Part shown: positions 1 through 11,265 of the stretch, piece by piece
Layout: each line of letters opens with the position of its first letter
How positions within the stretch are numbered: the stretch's first letter is position 1
Assembly: GCA_027924585.1 (NCBI GenBank)
Contig: BSBM01000125.1
Coordinates: 4,221,001-4,285,000, forward strand
Direction: 5' to 3'
Source of the DNA: Larix kaempferi
Taxonomy: Eukaryota > Streptophyta > Pinopsida > Pinales > Pinaceae
Length of the DNA: 64,000 nt
Made by a program: the position numbers and the translations under genes
Notes under the pieces: model-generated
Seen by the model: only the letters and a program-made list of their open reading frames with translations
Database searches by the model: none
Told to the model about the DNA's origin: nothing

Positions 1-582
1 AGAGTTGGATTATCTCGATCCACGAGATCTACACATGGTCCAATGGTTGGAGGTGATGGTCCACCATGGAGGAGGAGGACCTTTCATTACTTAAGTGCCA
101 ACCTTTTTGAGGTGGCTCCGCGGACAGCTCCTCATGATTGAGGATTACCCATATGTGGGTACCCACTTTAGAGGAGATCCAGATCTAGCTCTTCTAGAGG
201 GGGGGCAGTGGGGAGATATTGGTAAGAACGAAACTCTTATTTTTTTTTATGTATTTTATATTTTTTTAATGTTTTGTGTAGTACTAATAGTTAACACATG
301 TTTCATGCAGATATTAGCTCGTCTTGACCAGTAGGTTCCTCTTTAATCGAGAGGATAGGAGTGGTGTGAGAGCTGGTAGCCACTCAGAAGGAGGAAACAA
401 AGGAGTTAGATGAGCTAGAGGAGAACCTCCAGATATTGATAGTGGATATTACTTATATATCCATTGATGACTTGCCTCGCCATTAGCAGTGTTGGATAGC
501 TGGGGTTTCAGGACGTTTTGGTCAGCTACTTCTTCGAGTGGCTCGGGCTATTATCTGTTATCACGAGCATCCTCAAGGATAA
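1..582 (+). pseudogene. Antisense accessory gene of Tat-L (plant-mobile-domain-like), 3' part
   Basis: This is the end of the gene found opposite to pol in all three informative Tat copies. From about 35 the frame reads through a TAA at about 102-104 into a block containing MIEDYPYVGTHFRGDPDLAL, matching MIDDYPYSGVDFREDIDLAL in Tat-R. An intron follows at 222-310. The last exon, about 311-582, is recognisable by VARAIICYH near its end (VVRAIVCYH in Tat-R) but has in-frame stops, one shortly after the splice. The 5' part lies left of the window. It is a decayed copy. Function is unknown; the family resemblance is discussed under the Tat-R copy. Confidence 0.7.
222..310 (+). other. Intron in the Tat-L antisense gene
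   Basis: GTAAGAACG at the donor and TTTCATGCAG at the acceptor enclose 89 nt of T-rich sequence. The intron lies after the first base of a codon and restores GAT (Asp) on splicing. This is the same site and phase as in Tat-N (36793-36887) and Tat-R (52033-52138). The intron is supported by sequence comparison within the window only. Confidence 0.75.
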
Positions 583-847
583 ATCTATGTATGATATATG
601 TACTAAAAGCCATAGGATTCATATTTTTGTATATAGGATTTACTAGAATCTTATGAGCTTCATATTTTGGTATCAATACCACCTTTTGTATTTTATTGGA
701 CATGATGATATATATACAAAAAACACTATTTAGCGGCTTTATATACTGTGTCTTCTATGATAAATTGGGATCTTATGGATATTGGCCTATACACTATTTG
801 TAGATTACATGTTATGTCATTTTATGCCTCTTTTTGATGAAAATGTT

Positions 848-1247
848 TATGAATGTGCAATATACCAATCTAATATGAAATTATCTAGGGTATCAGCAAC
901 TGTGTTCATGTTTCTTGGAATGTGTAGGTATTGAATGGACTCAAAGGACCTCTCCAAGAGACGTACTCATTGAAATAAGCAGAGTAACATGGGGTCGTGG
1001 ATAACGTAGACACGGTTCAAATGAGAGACCACTAATTGTGAATCGAGATAGATAACAATGTGGTCCACACCCAGGGAAAAAGCATCGGTCAATAGTCCAA
1101 CCACCATGCAATACTCGATGGCTTTGTTTGTTGAATAGCCTAGGAAAATTACTCCGGAACTAATCATCTCACCAGTAGGAGAATAGAGTACTCATGCTGC
1201 CAAGCGATATTACAGGTATGTTGGCTAGCGCTGTCCACAAATACAAA
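848..1247 (-). pseudogene. Second (archaeal-type) RNase H of Tat-L
   Basis: The best preserved part is at 967-1167 and includes YLDSQLVVSHLN, the block around the third acidic residue (LDSQLVVSHLN in Tat-R). The N-terminal block reads VDSAS where Tat-R has ADGAS, so the first aspartate is kept. The C-terminal block around VADTLDN is in another frame. At least two frameshifts separate these pieces. The gene lies 3' of integrase and convergent with the antisense gene. It would degrade the RNA strand of RNA/DNA hybrids during reverse transcription. Confidence 0.75.
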
Positions 1248-1383
1248 GCAATTTTCCACCTGCACCTCCAGTCAGAACATGGTATAAGAACAATGATAAG
1301 ATCCTAGTACACTGCAATAAAATGTCACACCAAACAAAACACAGGTCATGTACAGTATATACAAAGTACTAATGCATCAATAT

Positions 1384-2470
1384 CTAAGCATAGTACCGCT
1401 TCAGGTAGAGCCCATTGTGAGGCTCCCCTAAATATATCCCTTCATAATCCTCTAATTCACAGGCTCCATTTTACAAAACATGTTTTATAACATACGGGCC
1501 ATGCCGCATGGACTCAAGTTTTCCTGCCCCCATCTTATCATGTTTTTGGTCATAAGTAAGGACCAAATCACCCTCGTTGAAAATACAAGCTGGGTTTACT
1601 GATTTATCATACTGGGCCTTGATGTGCTTCTTATGTGCTTCGTTATCCAGAGCTGCATTGCGGAGGGTTTAGTCGAGTTTTTCCAAGTATAAAAATCATT
1701 CTTCCTCGACAGTGGTGTTCGGTAAAATTTTGACAACGAGTTTTAGCGACGAAATCTCGCACTCAATATGTAATGCTGCCTCTAGTCCATATACTAGCTG
1801 GAAGGGTGTGAAACCAGTGGCAGTTTTAATGGAAGTCCTGTATGCCCAAAGGGCTGAAAAAAGCATCACATGCCAGTTGGACTTGTGTGCTCCACCATAT
1901 GCTGAATCATGGTTTTAAAGACCTTGTTATTGGCCTCTACTTGTCCATTTTATTGAGGATAGTAGGGAGTTGAGTTTTCATGCCCAAAACCCAATTTAGC
2001 GCTTAGTTTATCCACCATCTTGCTTTGAAAATTTGATCCGTGATAGGTGACGATGGCTTGAAGGAATTCGAATCTCGCAATGATATGGTTAAACATAAAG
2101 TGTGTGGCAGTTTTGTTGTTTTCCTTGTATGTAGGAATATCCTCATCCCATTTGGTAAAGTAGTCAACTAGGACAATAAAATAACTGTGCTTCCTGGCCG
2201 AGGTAGGCTTACAATGCATGAAGTTGATGCCCCATTTGGAAAAGGGATTGACGACGATAACTAGGTGCAGTGGGGTTCGATGTGAGCTATTTTTATAATG
2301 AAAAAGATGGAAAAGAGGACACTTCTTGGATTCTTTGTTACAATCTTTGAATATGGAAGGCCAATAGTATCCAGTGTGTAATATTTTCTGAGTTGTAGAC
2401 ATCCCATAAAGATCACCGCCACATACCCCCGAGTGAAAATCATTCAGAATATGCTCGGCCTCCTCATGAG
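1384..2470 (-). pseudogene. Integrase of Tat-L
   Basis: The zinc-binding N-terminus, the catalytic core (VDYFTKW with the first aspartate, VTYHGSNF where Tat-R has VTDHGSHF, then the YYPQ block) and the C-terminal GLYLKRYYA end can all be aligned to Tat-R. The second catalytic aspartate is replaced by tyrosine. Frameshifts and stops break the frame after about 1950. The protein would insert element cDNA into the chromosome; this copy cannot encode it intact. Confidence 0.8.
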
Positions 2471-4145
2471 TTAAACAATGTTAGAGAATGGAATCAATAC
2501 CACGACGATATAATGTATCACCAATGATGAGGTAATATTTTGCGTGGTGACGGACAAAACAACATTCATCATGAGATAATTGAGGACCAAAGCGTTGGGT
2601 TGGGAGATACAATGGGATGTCTCCATGCCACAGGTCAGAAGTACTATTGAGAAATAAGGACTCATCGGGGAGAGATTCACTAGGATTAGATTCCTGATCA
2701 ATATGGGGAATATCTCAAATAAGTTCCAAAAAAAACAAAGACTTCTTTGATTTGGCCTTCTCAAACTGAAGATCAAATTCCTGGCGAATCACAATCCAGC
2801 GCGAATATTAGCCTCCTAATACCTAGCGTGTGAGAACATGGTACATGGGGTTAGAGTCGACGATGATGGTGGTAGTGCAGAGGAGGATGTAGTGACATAA
2901 ATGTTGAACAACAATGACTGCTGTGAGAGCTAACTTCTCCACATGTGAATACCGGGTTTCAGAGTCATTGAGACCCGTACTAAGGTAGTATATTACATGC
3001 TCCTAGGAGTGACTATATTCCTGTACTAAAACCATAGCGATAGTAGAAGTAGAAGAAACAAGATAAAGGATATAATGCTTGGTGTAATTCAATTGTTGTA
3101 ACACATGCACATGAGTGATGGCATGCTTGAGGTTGTTAAAGGATTGTTGAGCATAGTCATCCCAAATGAATGGGGCATCCTTCTTTAATAAACACATGTA
3201 TACCTATGTTTTCTCTGTGAAATTACACATGAAACACTGCAGGTAGCTTTCCTTCCCCAACAAAATTTGAAGTTCTGTAATATCCGTGGGTGGTGGTAGG
3301 GAGACAATGGCCTCCACCTTGAGGGGATCGATGCAGATCCCATCCTTTGAAATGATGAATCCTAAGAGGTGTCCGGACTCTGCACAAAAAATGCACTTAT
3401 GAGTATTTAATCGGATATTATACTGTCGAAAAATGAGGAATACAATCGTCAGATGATCGATGTGGAATTCACGACGATTGGAATGAGTAGGGAGATCATC
3501 TAGGTAAGGTTCCACATAGTCCTTCACATCATGGAAAGCATACGACATAGCCCGCTGGAATGTGGCACCAACATTTTTAAGTCTAAATGGGAGTTTGCGA
3601 TATACAAACAAAAGACATGGGAAGATGAAAGTAGTCTTATGTTGGTCATCTTGGTGGATCTCAATTTGATTATAGCTAGAAAATCCATCCATGAATGAAA
3701 AGATGACACTTTTGGCACGGTTGTCGATAATTTGGTCAAGAAACGGGGTAGGGTATTTTTCCTTTGGAAAATCCTTTTTCAGATCCCTGTAGTCAACACA
3801 AAATCGGATGGTTCCCTAGTTTTTTGTAACCAAGACAACATTAGACACCCAATCTGTCAAGGGAATAGAATAAATGAACCCATCCTTCAACAACTTTTCT
3901 ATCTCTGATTTAATAGCCACAATTTTCCTAGTGTGCACATGACGGAGTTTTTTACGAATAGGTTTTGTGTCGTGATATGTTTGAATCTCATGCATAACAA
4001 TGGCAGGATCATTCCCAGGCATTTCCTCATAGCTCCATGCAAAGACATCATGGAATTGTTTAAACAAGGCTGTGAAAATGGTGACTTCTTCTGGGGAATA
4101 AGTTTCGCCTATGTGAATGTGTTCCATGACTCCAGGTTTTACCAA
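2471..4145 (-). pseudogene. Reverse transcriptase and RNase H of Tat-L
   Basis: The N-terminal lead-in (WSYEEMPGNDPAIVMHEI) and the RT palm are well preserved: MDGFSSYNQIEIHQDDQHKT, then PYLDDLPTHS containing the YLDD active site. The connection and RNase H follow at about 3197-2471 in pieces. Frames change near 3800, 3200 and 2990. The upstream protease and gag are missing because the homology ends at 4196. Confidence 0.85.
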
Positions 4146-4196
4146 GATGTCAATTATAAAGGTAGGCGTGATGTTTTCTAGGTTTCCCTCAGTTAA

Positions 4197-4530
4197 TGTA
4201 TCTATTGGAGGAGCCTAGTTTGGATGCCCGACTAGGTCCTCCATTCAACCACTTCGGTAAACAGGTCAAATCGTCGTGTCGAACACCAAATGTCGAGTTA
4301 GTTAGTCACATCGGTTAGTGAATCGATGGGTCGTTATGTAACCATCTGTAAACTATATATATAGGCTGGAGAGCTAGATACAGGAGACACCAAGACATTA
4401 TATTGTATTGTACTTGGTCCTGAGTAATAGAAATCCTTGTTGGCTCTTCTACCATTGCTTATATTGTGTTCCTATCTATCTAATTGCTTGTTTATTAGAT
4501 ATCATGTATCGTTGGTAACTATGCAATACA
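4197..4530 (+). repeat. Candidate LTR, possibly solo or the 5' LTR of Ty3-D
   Basis: The segment starts TGTA and ends TACA. It contains a TATA-like run (CTATATATATAGG near 4352) and a downstream TAATAGAAATCC-type region as in plant LTR promoters. Flanks are GTTAA and CTTAA, four of five bases alike. Repeated TCG words (GTCGTGTCGAAC) resemble the base use of Ty3-D, so it may be the left LTR of that element, with 4531-4683 as its leader. No clear primer binding site follows. The boundaries are tentative. The 153 bp at 4531-4683 hold nothing else I recognise. Confidence 0.4.
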
Positions 4531-4683
4531 CTTAAATAAAACATTGGTTCCATTTTCAGTGATACATGCATATCACGATAACGAGAATGATTAAATGATA
4601 ACAAAACATGAGATAAAGGAATGGTGGGAGAGAAAAATAGAAAACTACTTGCAAAAATATGCTAGACGAAACAAGATGACCAT

Positions 4684-5289
4684 TGTTAACTTTTGAGCAT
4701 TAATTCACAATACTCTAGGATCTTCACTGAGAGAATAACCTATACAGTATATCAATGCATAACAATCACAATAAGCATGACAAGCATAACAAGAATCAAA
4801 AGCATGAGAGACAAGAGACACAGAGTTTCCGTGGGGAAAACCCTAAGGTGAAAAACCCCACAACTTCCTCAAAGATAGAGAGAGCAATGGCTCAACCAAA
4901 GTACAACTAGAATACATTGAGATAGTCTCCTAGTAGCAGATGATCCTCCTCCTCACTAGTGCGCCACTTTCTGAGTGAGAGAGATATGAATTTCTGAATG
5001 ATCTAAATACAGATCTCCTGATCTCTATTTATAATAACCTATTTTCCCATTGACCTTATGGGGCCGACTTGTCTAGCTAGGTACATACACAATATAATAT
5101 ATATATTTCAGGGCCGACCCCACACATGGTGGTCTCATAACCCATCGAAAAGTACACACACTTGCGACACTTGTCAATCCACATGACGACACTTCCTTAT
5201 AGAGGAATAACACATCTCTAATAAGGGTACAATAAATATATATGAAATACATAGATGAAATACATTCCGAAGTTACATATACATCAACA
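4684..5289 (-). repeat. Copia-1 3' LTR
   Basis: 606 bp, bounded by TGTT and AACA, closely matching 11266-11870. It contains the conserved block with CCGTGGGGAAAACCCTAAGG and a TATAAATAGA-like promoter on the minus strand (reverse of TCTATTTATA near 5021). The inner edge is followed by CTCCCTCTT, the polypurine tract read from the other strand. Confidence 0.9.
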
Positions 5290-5529
5290 CTCCCTCTTAA
5301 CTAGGAAGGTATTTCTCGACACAGATATGCTAGACAAGTCTTCTTCTCGGGATCATTGTCATCGATGCATCATCATCATCATCGTCACTACTGCTGCTAT
5401 CTCAACCAATCTCTTACTCTACTCGTCATAGGAAGTTCTACAGGGCCAGTCCTTTTTCATACTGGATGTAGGCCCACCACCTGCAGGTCTTCGTCATCAC
5501 TAGCCATACTGTGGAAACCTCAAGACTTA

Positions 5530-6120
5530 TTACGTGCGTCACAAAACCTCGAAAGAGCATCCCAGGATGTTACGAGCACACGGCTCTACCTATAGGATAT
5601 CCCAGGGCCATATTATATGTGACCTCACCACAAAACCTCGCAAGAGCATTCCAGGCTGTTACGAGCACACAACTCTACCTATAAGATCTCCCAGGGACAG
5701 ATTATATGTGGTCACCACAAAACCTCGCAAGACAATCCTAGGCTGTTATGAGCACACAGCTCTACCTATAGGATCTCCCAGGGACAAAGTATATGTGGTC
5801 ATGGCAAAACCTCACAAGAGCATCATAGGAATTATTACGGGCACACAGCCCAACCTATCGGATCTCCTAGGGACATATTATATGCCATAGGACAAAACCT
5901 CGAAAGAGCATCTTCCAGATATCCCAGGGCCAGATTATATGCCATAGGAAAAACCTCGAAAGACTATCTGTAGATATCCCAGGGCCAAATTATATGTCTT
6001 CCCAAAGGAAAACCTCGAAAGAGCATTTGCCAGATATCCCAGGGCCAAATTATATGCCATAGGGAAAACCTTGAAAGACTATCTGCAAATCTCCCAGGGC
6101 CAAATTATATGCTCATCTAC
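5530..6120. repeat. Tandem repeats in the Copia-1 3' region (about 88 bp, then about 57 bp units)
   Basis: The phrase AAAACCTCG recurs at about 5543, 5632, 5719, 5807 and 5894, a period of 87-89 bp. It then recurs at about 5950, 6009 and 6064, a period of 55-59 bp. The shorter unit looks like the longer one without the GTTACGAGCACACAGCTC segment. Each unit ends with CCCAGGGMCA followed by ATTATATG. Short open frames across it are repeat artefacts. The same array is present in the partial copy at about 12100-12690. Confidence 0.85.
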
Positions 6121-6141
6121 ACAACCTGATCCACGGCCATA

Positions 6142-6620
6142 GAGTATCAACCTCATACTCACCATACATCATCCTGATGTCCACATGATCATCTTGATCA
6201 TCATCACTGAAACATCCTGCTGCATGTCATCTGGAGCAACATCCTAAAGCTCGTCATCCATGATCATCCTGATCATACAATGCATCTACCTGATGCATAC
6301 CAAGTATATACCTGATACATATCATCATACATGATCCACCTGATCATATAGTGTATCCACCTGATACAAATACAAATACATGATACATATCACCATACAT
6401 GATCCACCTGATCATACAATGTATCCTCCTGATACATATACAGATACATGGTCCAAGCATCCAACATGATGCATATAAAAAATACATACAAATGATCCTA
6501 CTGATCATATCCAGCATCCAACATGATGCATACATACATATACATATAAATGATCCACCTGATCATATCCAGAATAAACCGAAACATCATCCTGATGCTC
6601 ATCATCCAGCTCTTACATCC
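6142..6620. repeat. Array of small perfect hairpins in the Copia-1 3' region
   Basis: At least twelve short inverted repeats with 5-7 nt loops, mostly of the form NNCCT, follow each other. Examples are GAGTAT/ATACTC (6142-6160), ACATC/GATGT (6166-6180), ATGATC/GATCAT (6185-6201, 6260-6276, 6331-6347, 6399-6415, 6492-6508, 6550-6566), ATGCATC/GATGCAT (6280-6298), ATGTATC/GATACAT (6419-6437) and GCATC/GATGC (6457-6472, 6514-6529). The arms change together so pairing is kept. No coding capacity. Confidence 0.85.
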
Positions 6621-6681
6621 ACAACCTATGTGAAGGATCCTCCTTGCAACATGATTGGAATGGCTTCAGCAAATTTGTCCA

Positions 6682-7411
6682 TCACTTCTTCCTCAAAGTG
6701 TCATCAATCCGAAGAACACCAAGCCTCTCTCTGAAGAACTTGAACTTAACCCTAGCTAGTGGCTTCGGCAGCACATCTACAATCTGCTCATCCGTCGCAA
6801 CATACAGGAGCTTCACAGCTCCTCTTTGCACCATATCCTTGATATAGTGATATTTGATCTGTATGTGTTTCGACCTGTCATGAAACACTGGGTTCTCAGA
6901 CAGCTTCACACAACTTTGGTTATCACAGAAGATACCAGCAGCATCCAACAGGAGATCAAATAACTCAGACAGTAGCTTCCGTAGCCATACTGCCTCACAA
7001 TTAGCTAAACAGGCTGCAACATACTCTACCTCATCTATACTCAGTGCTATTCAGGAATGCTTCCTGCTAAACCAAGAGATCACACCTGATCCCATACTAA
7101 AGCAGCACCCAGATGTGCTCTTCCTATCTGCAGCAGTGCCAGCTCAATCTGAATCAAGATAACCCTGTAGGCTAAACTTTTGATTCACCTTATACTTGAG
7201 CCCATAATCCACTGTACCCTTCAGGTACCTCAGAACATGCTTTACAGCAACTAGATGAACACTCCTCGGATCTGTTAGGAAATGACTCAATGTGTTCACT
7301 GCAAAGCAAATGTCTGGTCTCGTGTTCGTCAGGTACATCAAGGACCCAATCATCTGATGATACATAGAGACATCAACCAGCTCGGATGAAGCATCACATA
7401 GAAGCTTTAGA
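6682..7411 (-). pseudogene. Copia-1 RT C-terminus and RNase H
   Basis: MIGSLMYLTNTRPDICFAVN is the usual copia block after RT. RNase H follows with FCDNQSCVKLSENPVFHDRS and HIQIKYHYIKDMV near the C-terminus, where TKHIDIRYHFIRE is typical of the family. The frame ends at a TGA after YLDSD at about 7144 and is interrupted again in the middle of RNase H. The polyprotein would end at 6682. The tandem-repeat region follows directly. Confidence 0.85.
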
Positions 7412-7413
7412 TT

Positions 7414-8448
7414 CTATGCCATAGGTGTGGCCATGGCCTTGCAATCTATCATATTGAATCTCTTCAGGATATCTACAGTGTACTTCCCTTGACCAAGGAA
7501 GATCCCACCTGCATTCTGCCACACCTCCATACCTAGGAAATAATGCATCATTCCCAAATATTTCATATCGAACTCAACAGCAAGCTTCCTCTTTGTATCT
7601 GCAATCAATCTGTCATCTCCTGTTACAAATAAGTCATCCACATATAGGAGTAGAATCACAACATTCCCTTCCTCAACCTTGTAGTAAAGGTTGGAATCCG
7701 CTTTACTCTTGGTAAATCCCAAACTAGATAGGAAACTGTCCATCCTGCCATACCAAGTTCTGGGAGCTTGCTTCAAGCCATACAAGGCTTTCTTCAATTT
7801 GCACACATACGACTCCCTGTCATGTATTTCGAAACCGAGTGGCTGCTCCACATATACTTCCTCTTCAACTACACCATTCAAGAAGGCAGTCTTGACATCC
7901 ATCTGGTGTATTTTCCATTTCATCGCTGCAGACAGGGCAAGTACTATTCTGATGGAAGTATACCTGGCTACAGGTGCAAATGTTTCTTCATAATCTATTC
8001 CCTCTTTCTAAGAAAAGCCACGATCTACGAATCTTTCTTTGTAATTTTCTACACTGCCATCTACAGCATGCTTGATTTTGTAGATCCATTTGGAAGTCAC
8101 AACAGACTTCTCTTTAGGTCTTGGGACAACATCCCAAACATCAATCTTCATTATTGATTGGTATTCCTCAACCATGGCATCCTTCCATTCTTTCTTTTCT
8201 GCTGCTTCTTCATAACTAGAAGGCTCTTTGTTCATAATGTCACAGAGTAAAGCAACATAGCTGGTATGTGATCTGGTTCTCTTCTTTGCTCTGTGTTCTT
8301 CTTCTGGAATGCCAAATATTTTTGCATCTTGAATGAGCTCTCTAGACCATGCAGGTTTCCTCTTGTGAGAGTTATCCTCACGGGGTGGATCTATAGGTTC
8401 TTGTGGATCTTCAAACTCACGAACAACTTCTGGAACTGATTCAGTCAT
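7414..8448 (-). pseudogene. Copia-1 reverse transcriptase
   Basis: The RT start block (WKDAMVEEYQSIMKIDVWDV, SKWIYKIKHAVDGSVENYKE) is followed by a stop after RGFS. The core then continues as [25 protein letters not shown] and [12 protein letters not shown] with the YVDD active site, ending after KAMATPMA with another stop. Two stops therefore break an otherwise well-preserved copia RT. It copies element RNA into DNA inside virus-like particles. Confidence 0.9.
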
Positions 8449-9114
8449 GGTAGTGTCTTGAAATCTAGTTTCCTTAGGTTCTTCATAAACTTCGATAAGT
8501 GCCTTCCTTGATTTGATGAATGCTGAGTTTTCATCAAATGTTACATCCCTGCTGACATCAATCTTCTTGAACCCTGGAAAGTATATTCTGTAATCCTTCG
8601 AGCTTTCACTGTAACCCGCAAAGATACCCTTCTTTCCTGAAGGATCTAGTTTAGTCCTCTTTTCCTTTGGGACATGAATGTATACTGGACAACCAAATAT
8701 TCTGAGATGACTGAATTCAGGTTTCTTACCAGAAAAGACCTCTTCTGGGGTGTTTTGTTTTGCACATATACAACTGTTCTAGCTGCTTCTGCCTATATAT
8801 GCATAGGTAGATCTTGGTCATGCAGCATTTCCCTTGCTTCTTCCATGATAGTTATGTTCTTCCTTTCTGCAACTCCATTTTGTTGAGGATTATAAGGAGC
8901 AGTCAACTCCCTCTTAATCCCTGAATCACTACAAAGCTTCTTGAAGTCACCTGAGGTGAAGTCTCCACCATTGTCAGATCTGAATGTTTTGATCTTCTTG
9001 TCAGTTTGATTCCATCAAGGTTTTGAATTCCTTGAAATTATCAAACGCCTCATCTTTGTTCTTCAAGAAGTATACCCAAGTCTTCCTAGAGAAGTCATCA
9101 ATAAATGAGACATA
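8449..9114 (-). pseudogene. Copia-1 integrase, core and C-terminal part
   Basis: In changing frames the minus strand shows the integrase core words SDNGGDF, then PYNPQQNGVAERKN with the catalytic glutamate, and further on the KGIFAGYSE-type and FFPGFKK-type blocks before RT. Frameshifts lie near 9000 and 8760. The matching region in Copia-2 (24580-25179) is better kept. Confidence 0.75.
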
Positions 9115-10692
9115 TTAAACATACCCACTAAGAGAACTGGATGACATAGGACCACATACATCTGAGTGGATGATTTCTAGGATATCTTTTGCCTTGCTTT
9201 CACTCCTTTGGAAAGGCTTCTTAATGTTCTTACCTTTTGCACATCCTTTGCAAACACCTTCATGTTTGGTCCTGATTTCAAGAAGACCTTCTACAGCCTT
9301 GCTTGTAATTGGAAGTGCCCTATACTGCATATGAGCAAGTCTTCTATGCAAAAGTTCACTTGGCTCCATGGATTCATGCACCATGGCATGTTCAGGTTGT
9401 CCCTTCAATTTATACAATCCTCCCTCTTGCTCTCCAATCACTACTACATCATCTATGATCTTTCCCTTTCGCCACATTAGGACTTGGCCATCCACAAATG
9501 CAACACGCATACCTTTTGCATCCAATGCAGAGATGGAGAGTAAGTTCTTCTTGAGCCCAGGTACATAAAGGACTTCTTTCATCTTCAAAGATACTCCAGA
9601 ATCTAGGTTGTAGGAGGCTTCACCACTTCCTTTGATTGGGTATTGATAATCATCCCCAAGTTTCACCTTATGGGGTGATTCATGTTCAGATAGATTCACA
9701 AAAGATTCCTTAAACCCGGTCATGTGTTTGGAAGCCCCACTATCAATCAACCAATCATTGCAACCATGGGAGATAGTACCTATGAGAGCAGAGATTAGAA
9801 CATACTCTTCTTCACTTGATGAGTCATCATCACTATCATCACTTTCTTCCCTAGCCTTCTTCCTTTGAGGTTTATCATCCTCGACAACATGAGCATGGAA
9901 ATTTCTTTTGCTGCACTTCTTCTTCTTGCTAGAGTTGTTGTTATTATCCATTTTGTTCTTGGGACAATCTGAAGCAAAGTGACCCTTCTCATTGCATGTG
10001 AAGCATCTTAGATCCTTCTTATTCTTTTGATAGGATCTCTTGTAGCGAGAGTGCTCCTTCTTGGGCTTGCTTCTTTTGGTGTGAGCTGCAAGAGCTTGAT
10101 CTTCACCTCCCATCTTTTCCTCATGATCTACAAGTCTAGATTCTTCTTGAGAGCATTCTTCCCGCAATCTGTTGAAGGATACCAACTTCTTTCTTGCACA
10201 GATTCCTTGAATAAAGGAGTCCCATGACCTAGGTAGGCCATTCAGAGTGTTCATAACAACTTCACCATTGTCCACTAATTCATCCACAGCTTCAAGTTTC
10301 TCCTTGATCTGAGAGACCTTGGAGAAGTAAGATTGAATGGTTTCTCCATTCAACATCTTGACCCCTTTCAATTGATTCCGCAGAGTCATCTTTCGATTTA
10401 TGTTCTTCCCTTCAAATAGCTTGGTCAAAGAGTCAAACATCTCCTTGGGTGTCTTTAGAGAAGACACATGGGGTATGAGATGGTCTTTGATAGAATCAAC
10501 AATGATTCTCTTTTCCTTGACCAAGTTCTTCTTATGCAATACCTTGGCCTCTTCATCCTCTGGGATAAGGATGTCTTCTTTTATATATGAGTCCAACTCA
10601 TTCTCTTCCAGGATTAACCCAATCCTATACTTCCAAGCTCATAAGTTATCAGCCCCTTCAAGCTTATCCTGAAGCTTGGTGTGGTGAGACAT
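9115..10692 (-). pseudogene. Copia-1 gag, protease and start of integrase
   Basis: The likely start is the ATG at 10692, with a TGA about 17 codons in (near 10641); a long frame then runs from 10596. Gag shows LRNQLKGVKMLNGETIQSYF. The zinc knuckle CFTCNEKGHFASDC is intact (CX2CX4HX4C), followed by a Ser/Glu/Asp-rich stretch. The protease has WLIDSGASKHMTG with the catalytic DSG. The HHCC zinc region (LLHRRLAHMQYRAL then CKGCAKGKNIKKPF) opens integrase. A stop after SLSGYV ends the frame. Upstream, 10693-11253 is leader with no recognisable gene. Confidence 0.9.
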
Positions 10693-11253
10693 CTTAAAGA
10701 GTACTTCAAATGGAAATAGAAAAGATTTAGGTCTTACCACTTGAAATGATGAAAACTGGATCTGGTCCCGGATTAGGGTTTGTCGAAAAACCCTAAAAAT
10801 TCAAAATGTGAATTTCAATTTTTTGAAAGGATAGAAAGATGCGCTTCGATGAGATGATCAGCCTGGTGTATTCAGAATTTGAGATAAGCAAAGCTTTACC
10901 CTTCAGATTTGCCTTTTTTTCCTCCCAGGTTCACTAGGGAGAGCCCTGAATTAGGGTTTAAGTTTCCCAAAGATCTACCCAGCCAAAAATCTCGATCCAA
11001 GGCTCTAAACTTTGATTTTTGCAAGGAGCTTCCAGCTATGTCTTCAGATTTCAGAAATTCCTATTTTTGTGGAAACCCTAATTTTTAGGGCCAAATCTAA
11101 AAATGCTCAGAATTGAATTATGATTGGACAGATAGATTCTCCTTGATGAGTAGAGTCAATCTACTATACTGCTTTTCCAAAATCTGTGGAGAGAAACCCA
11201 ATAAACAAGAAAATCAAGTTTTCGTCACTGCAAAATGTCTTCTTCTCAGGTTA

Positions 11254-11265
11254 GCTCTGATATCA
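11254..11265 (-). promoter_or_regulatory. Primer binding site of Copia-1 (initiator Met-tRNA)
   Basis: On the minus strand the LTR end is followed at once by TGATATCAGAGC. The usual site for the 3' end of initiator Met-tRNA is TGGTATCAGAGC, so one base differs. Copia-2 has the perfect form at 43110-43121. Confidence 0.9.

Larger units (their letters stand above)
1..4196 (-). mobile_element. Tat-L: 3' half of a Tat/Ogre-type Ty3/gypsy element
   Basis: On the minus strand this holds, in order, reverse transcriptase, RNase H, integrase and a second archaeal-type RNase H. An opposite-strand gene then runs out of the left edge of the window. The layout matches Tat-R and Tat-N. Homology to Tat-R stops near 4196, where an LTR-like sequence begins. 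The element is AT-rich and decayed, with many stops and small indels. Its LTR and 3' region lie outside the window. The 265 bp between the antisense gene and the second RNase H (583-847) are AT-rich with no structure that I recognise. It may be the missing 3' part of Tat-M. Confidence 0.85.

Noticed and set aside
4531-4683. Continuation of Tat-L pol after the candidate LTR
   Set aside because: The sequence does not align with the Tat-R region expected there (55985-56140), so I left it unassigned.
11254-11265. tRNA-like matches near LTRs as tRNA genes
   Set aside because: They are primer binding sites of 10-12 bases only; no cloverleaf is present around them.
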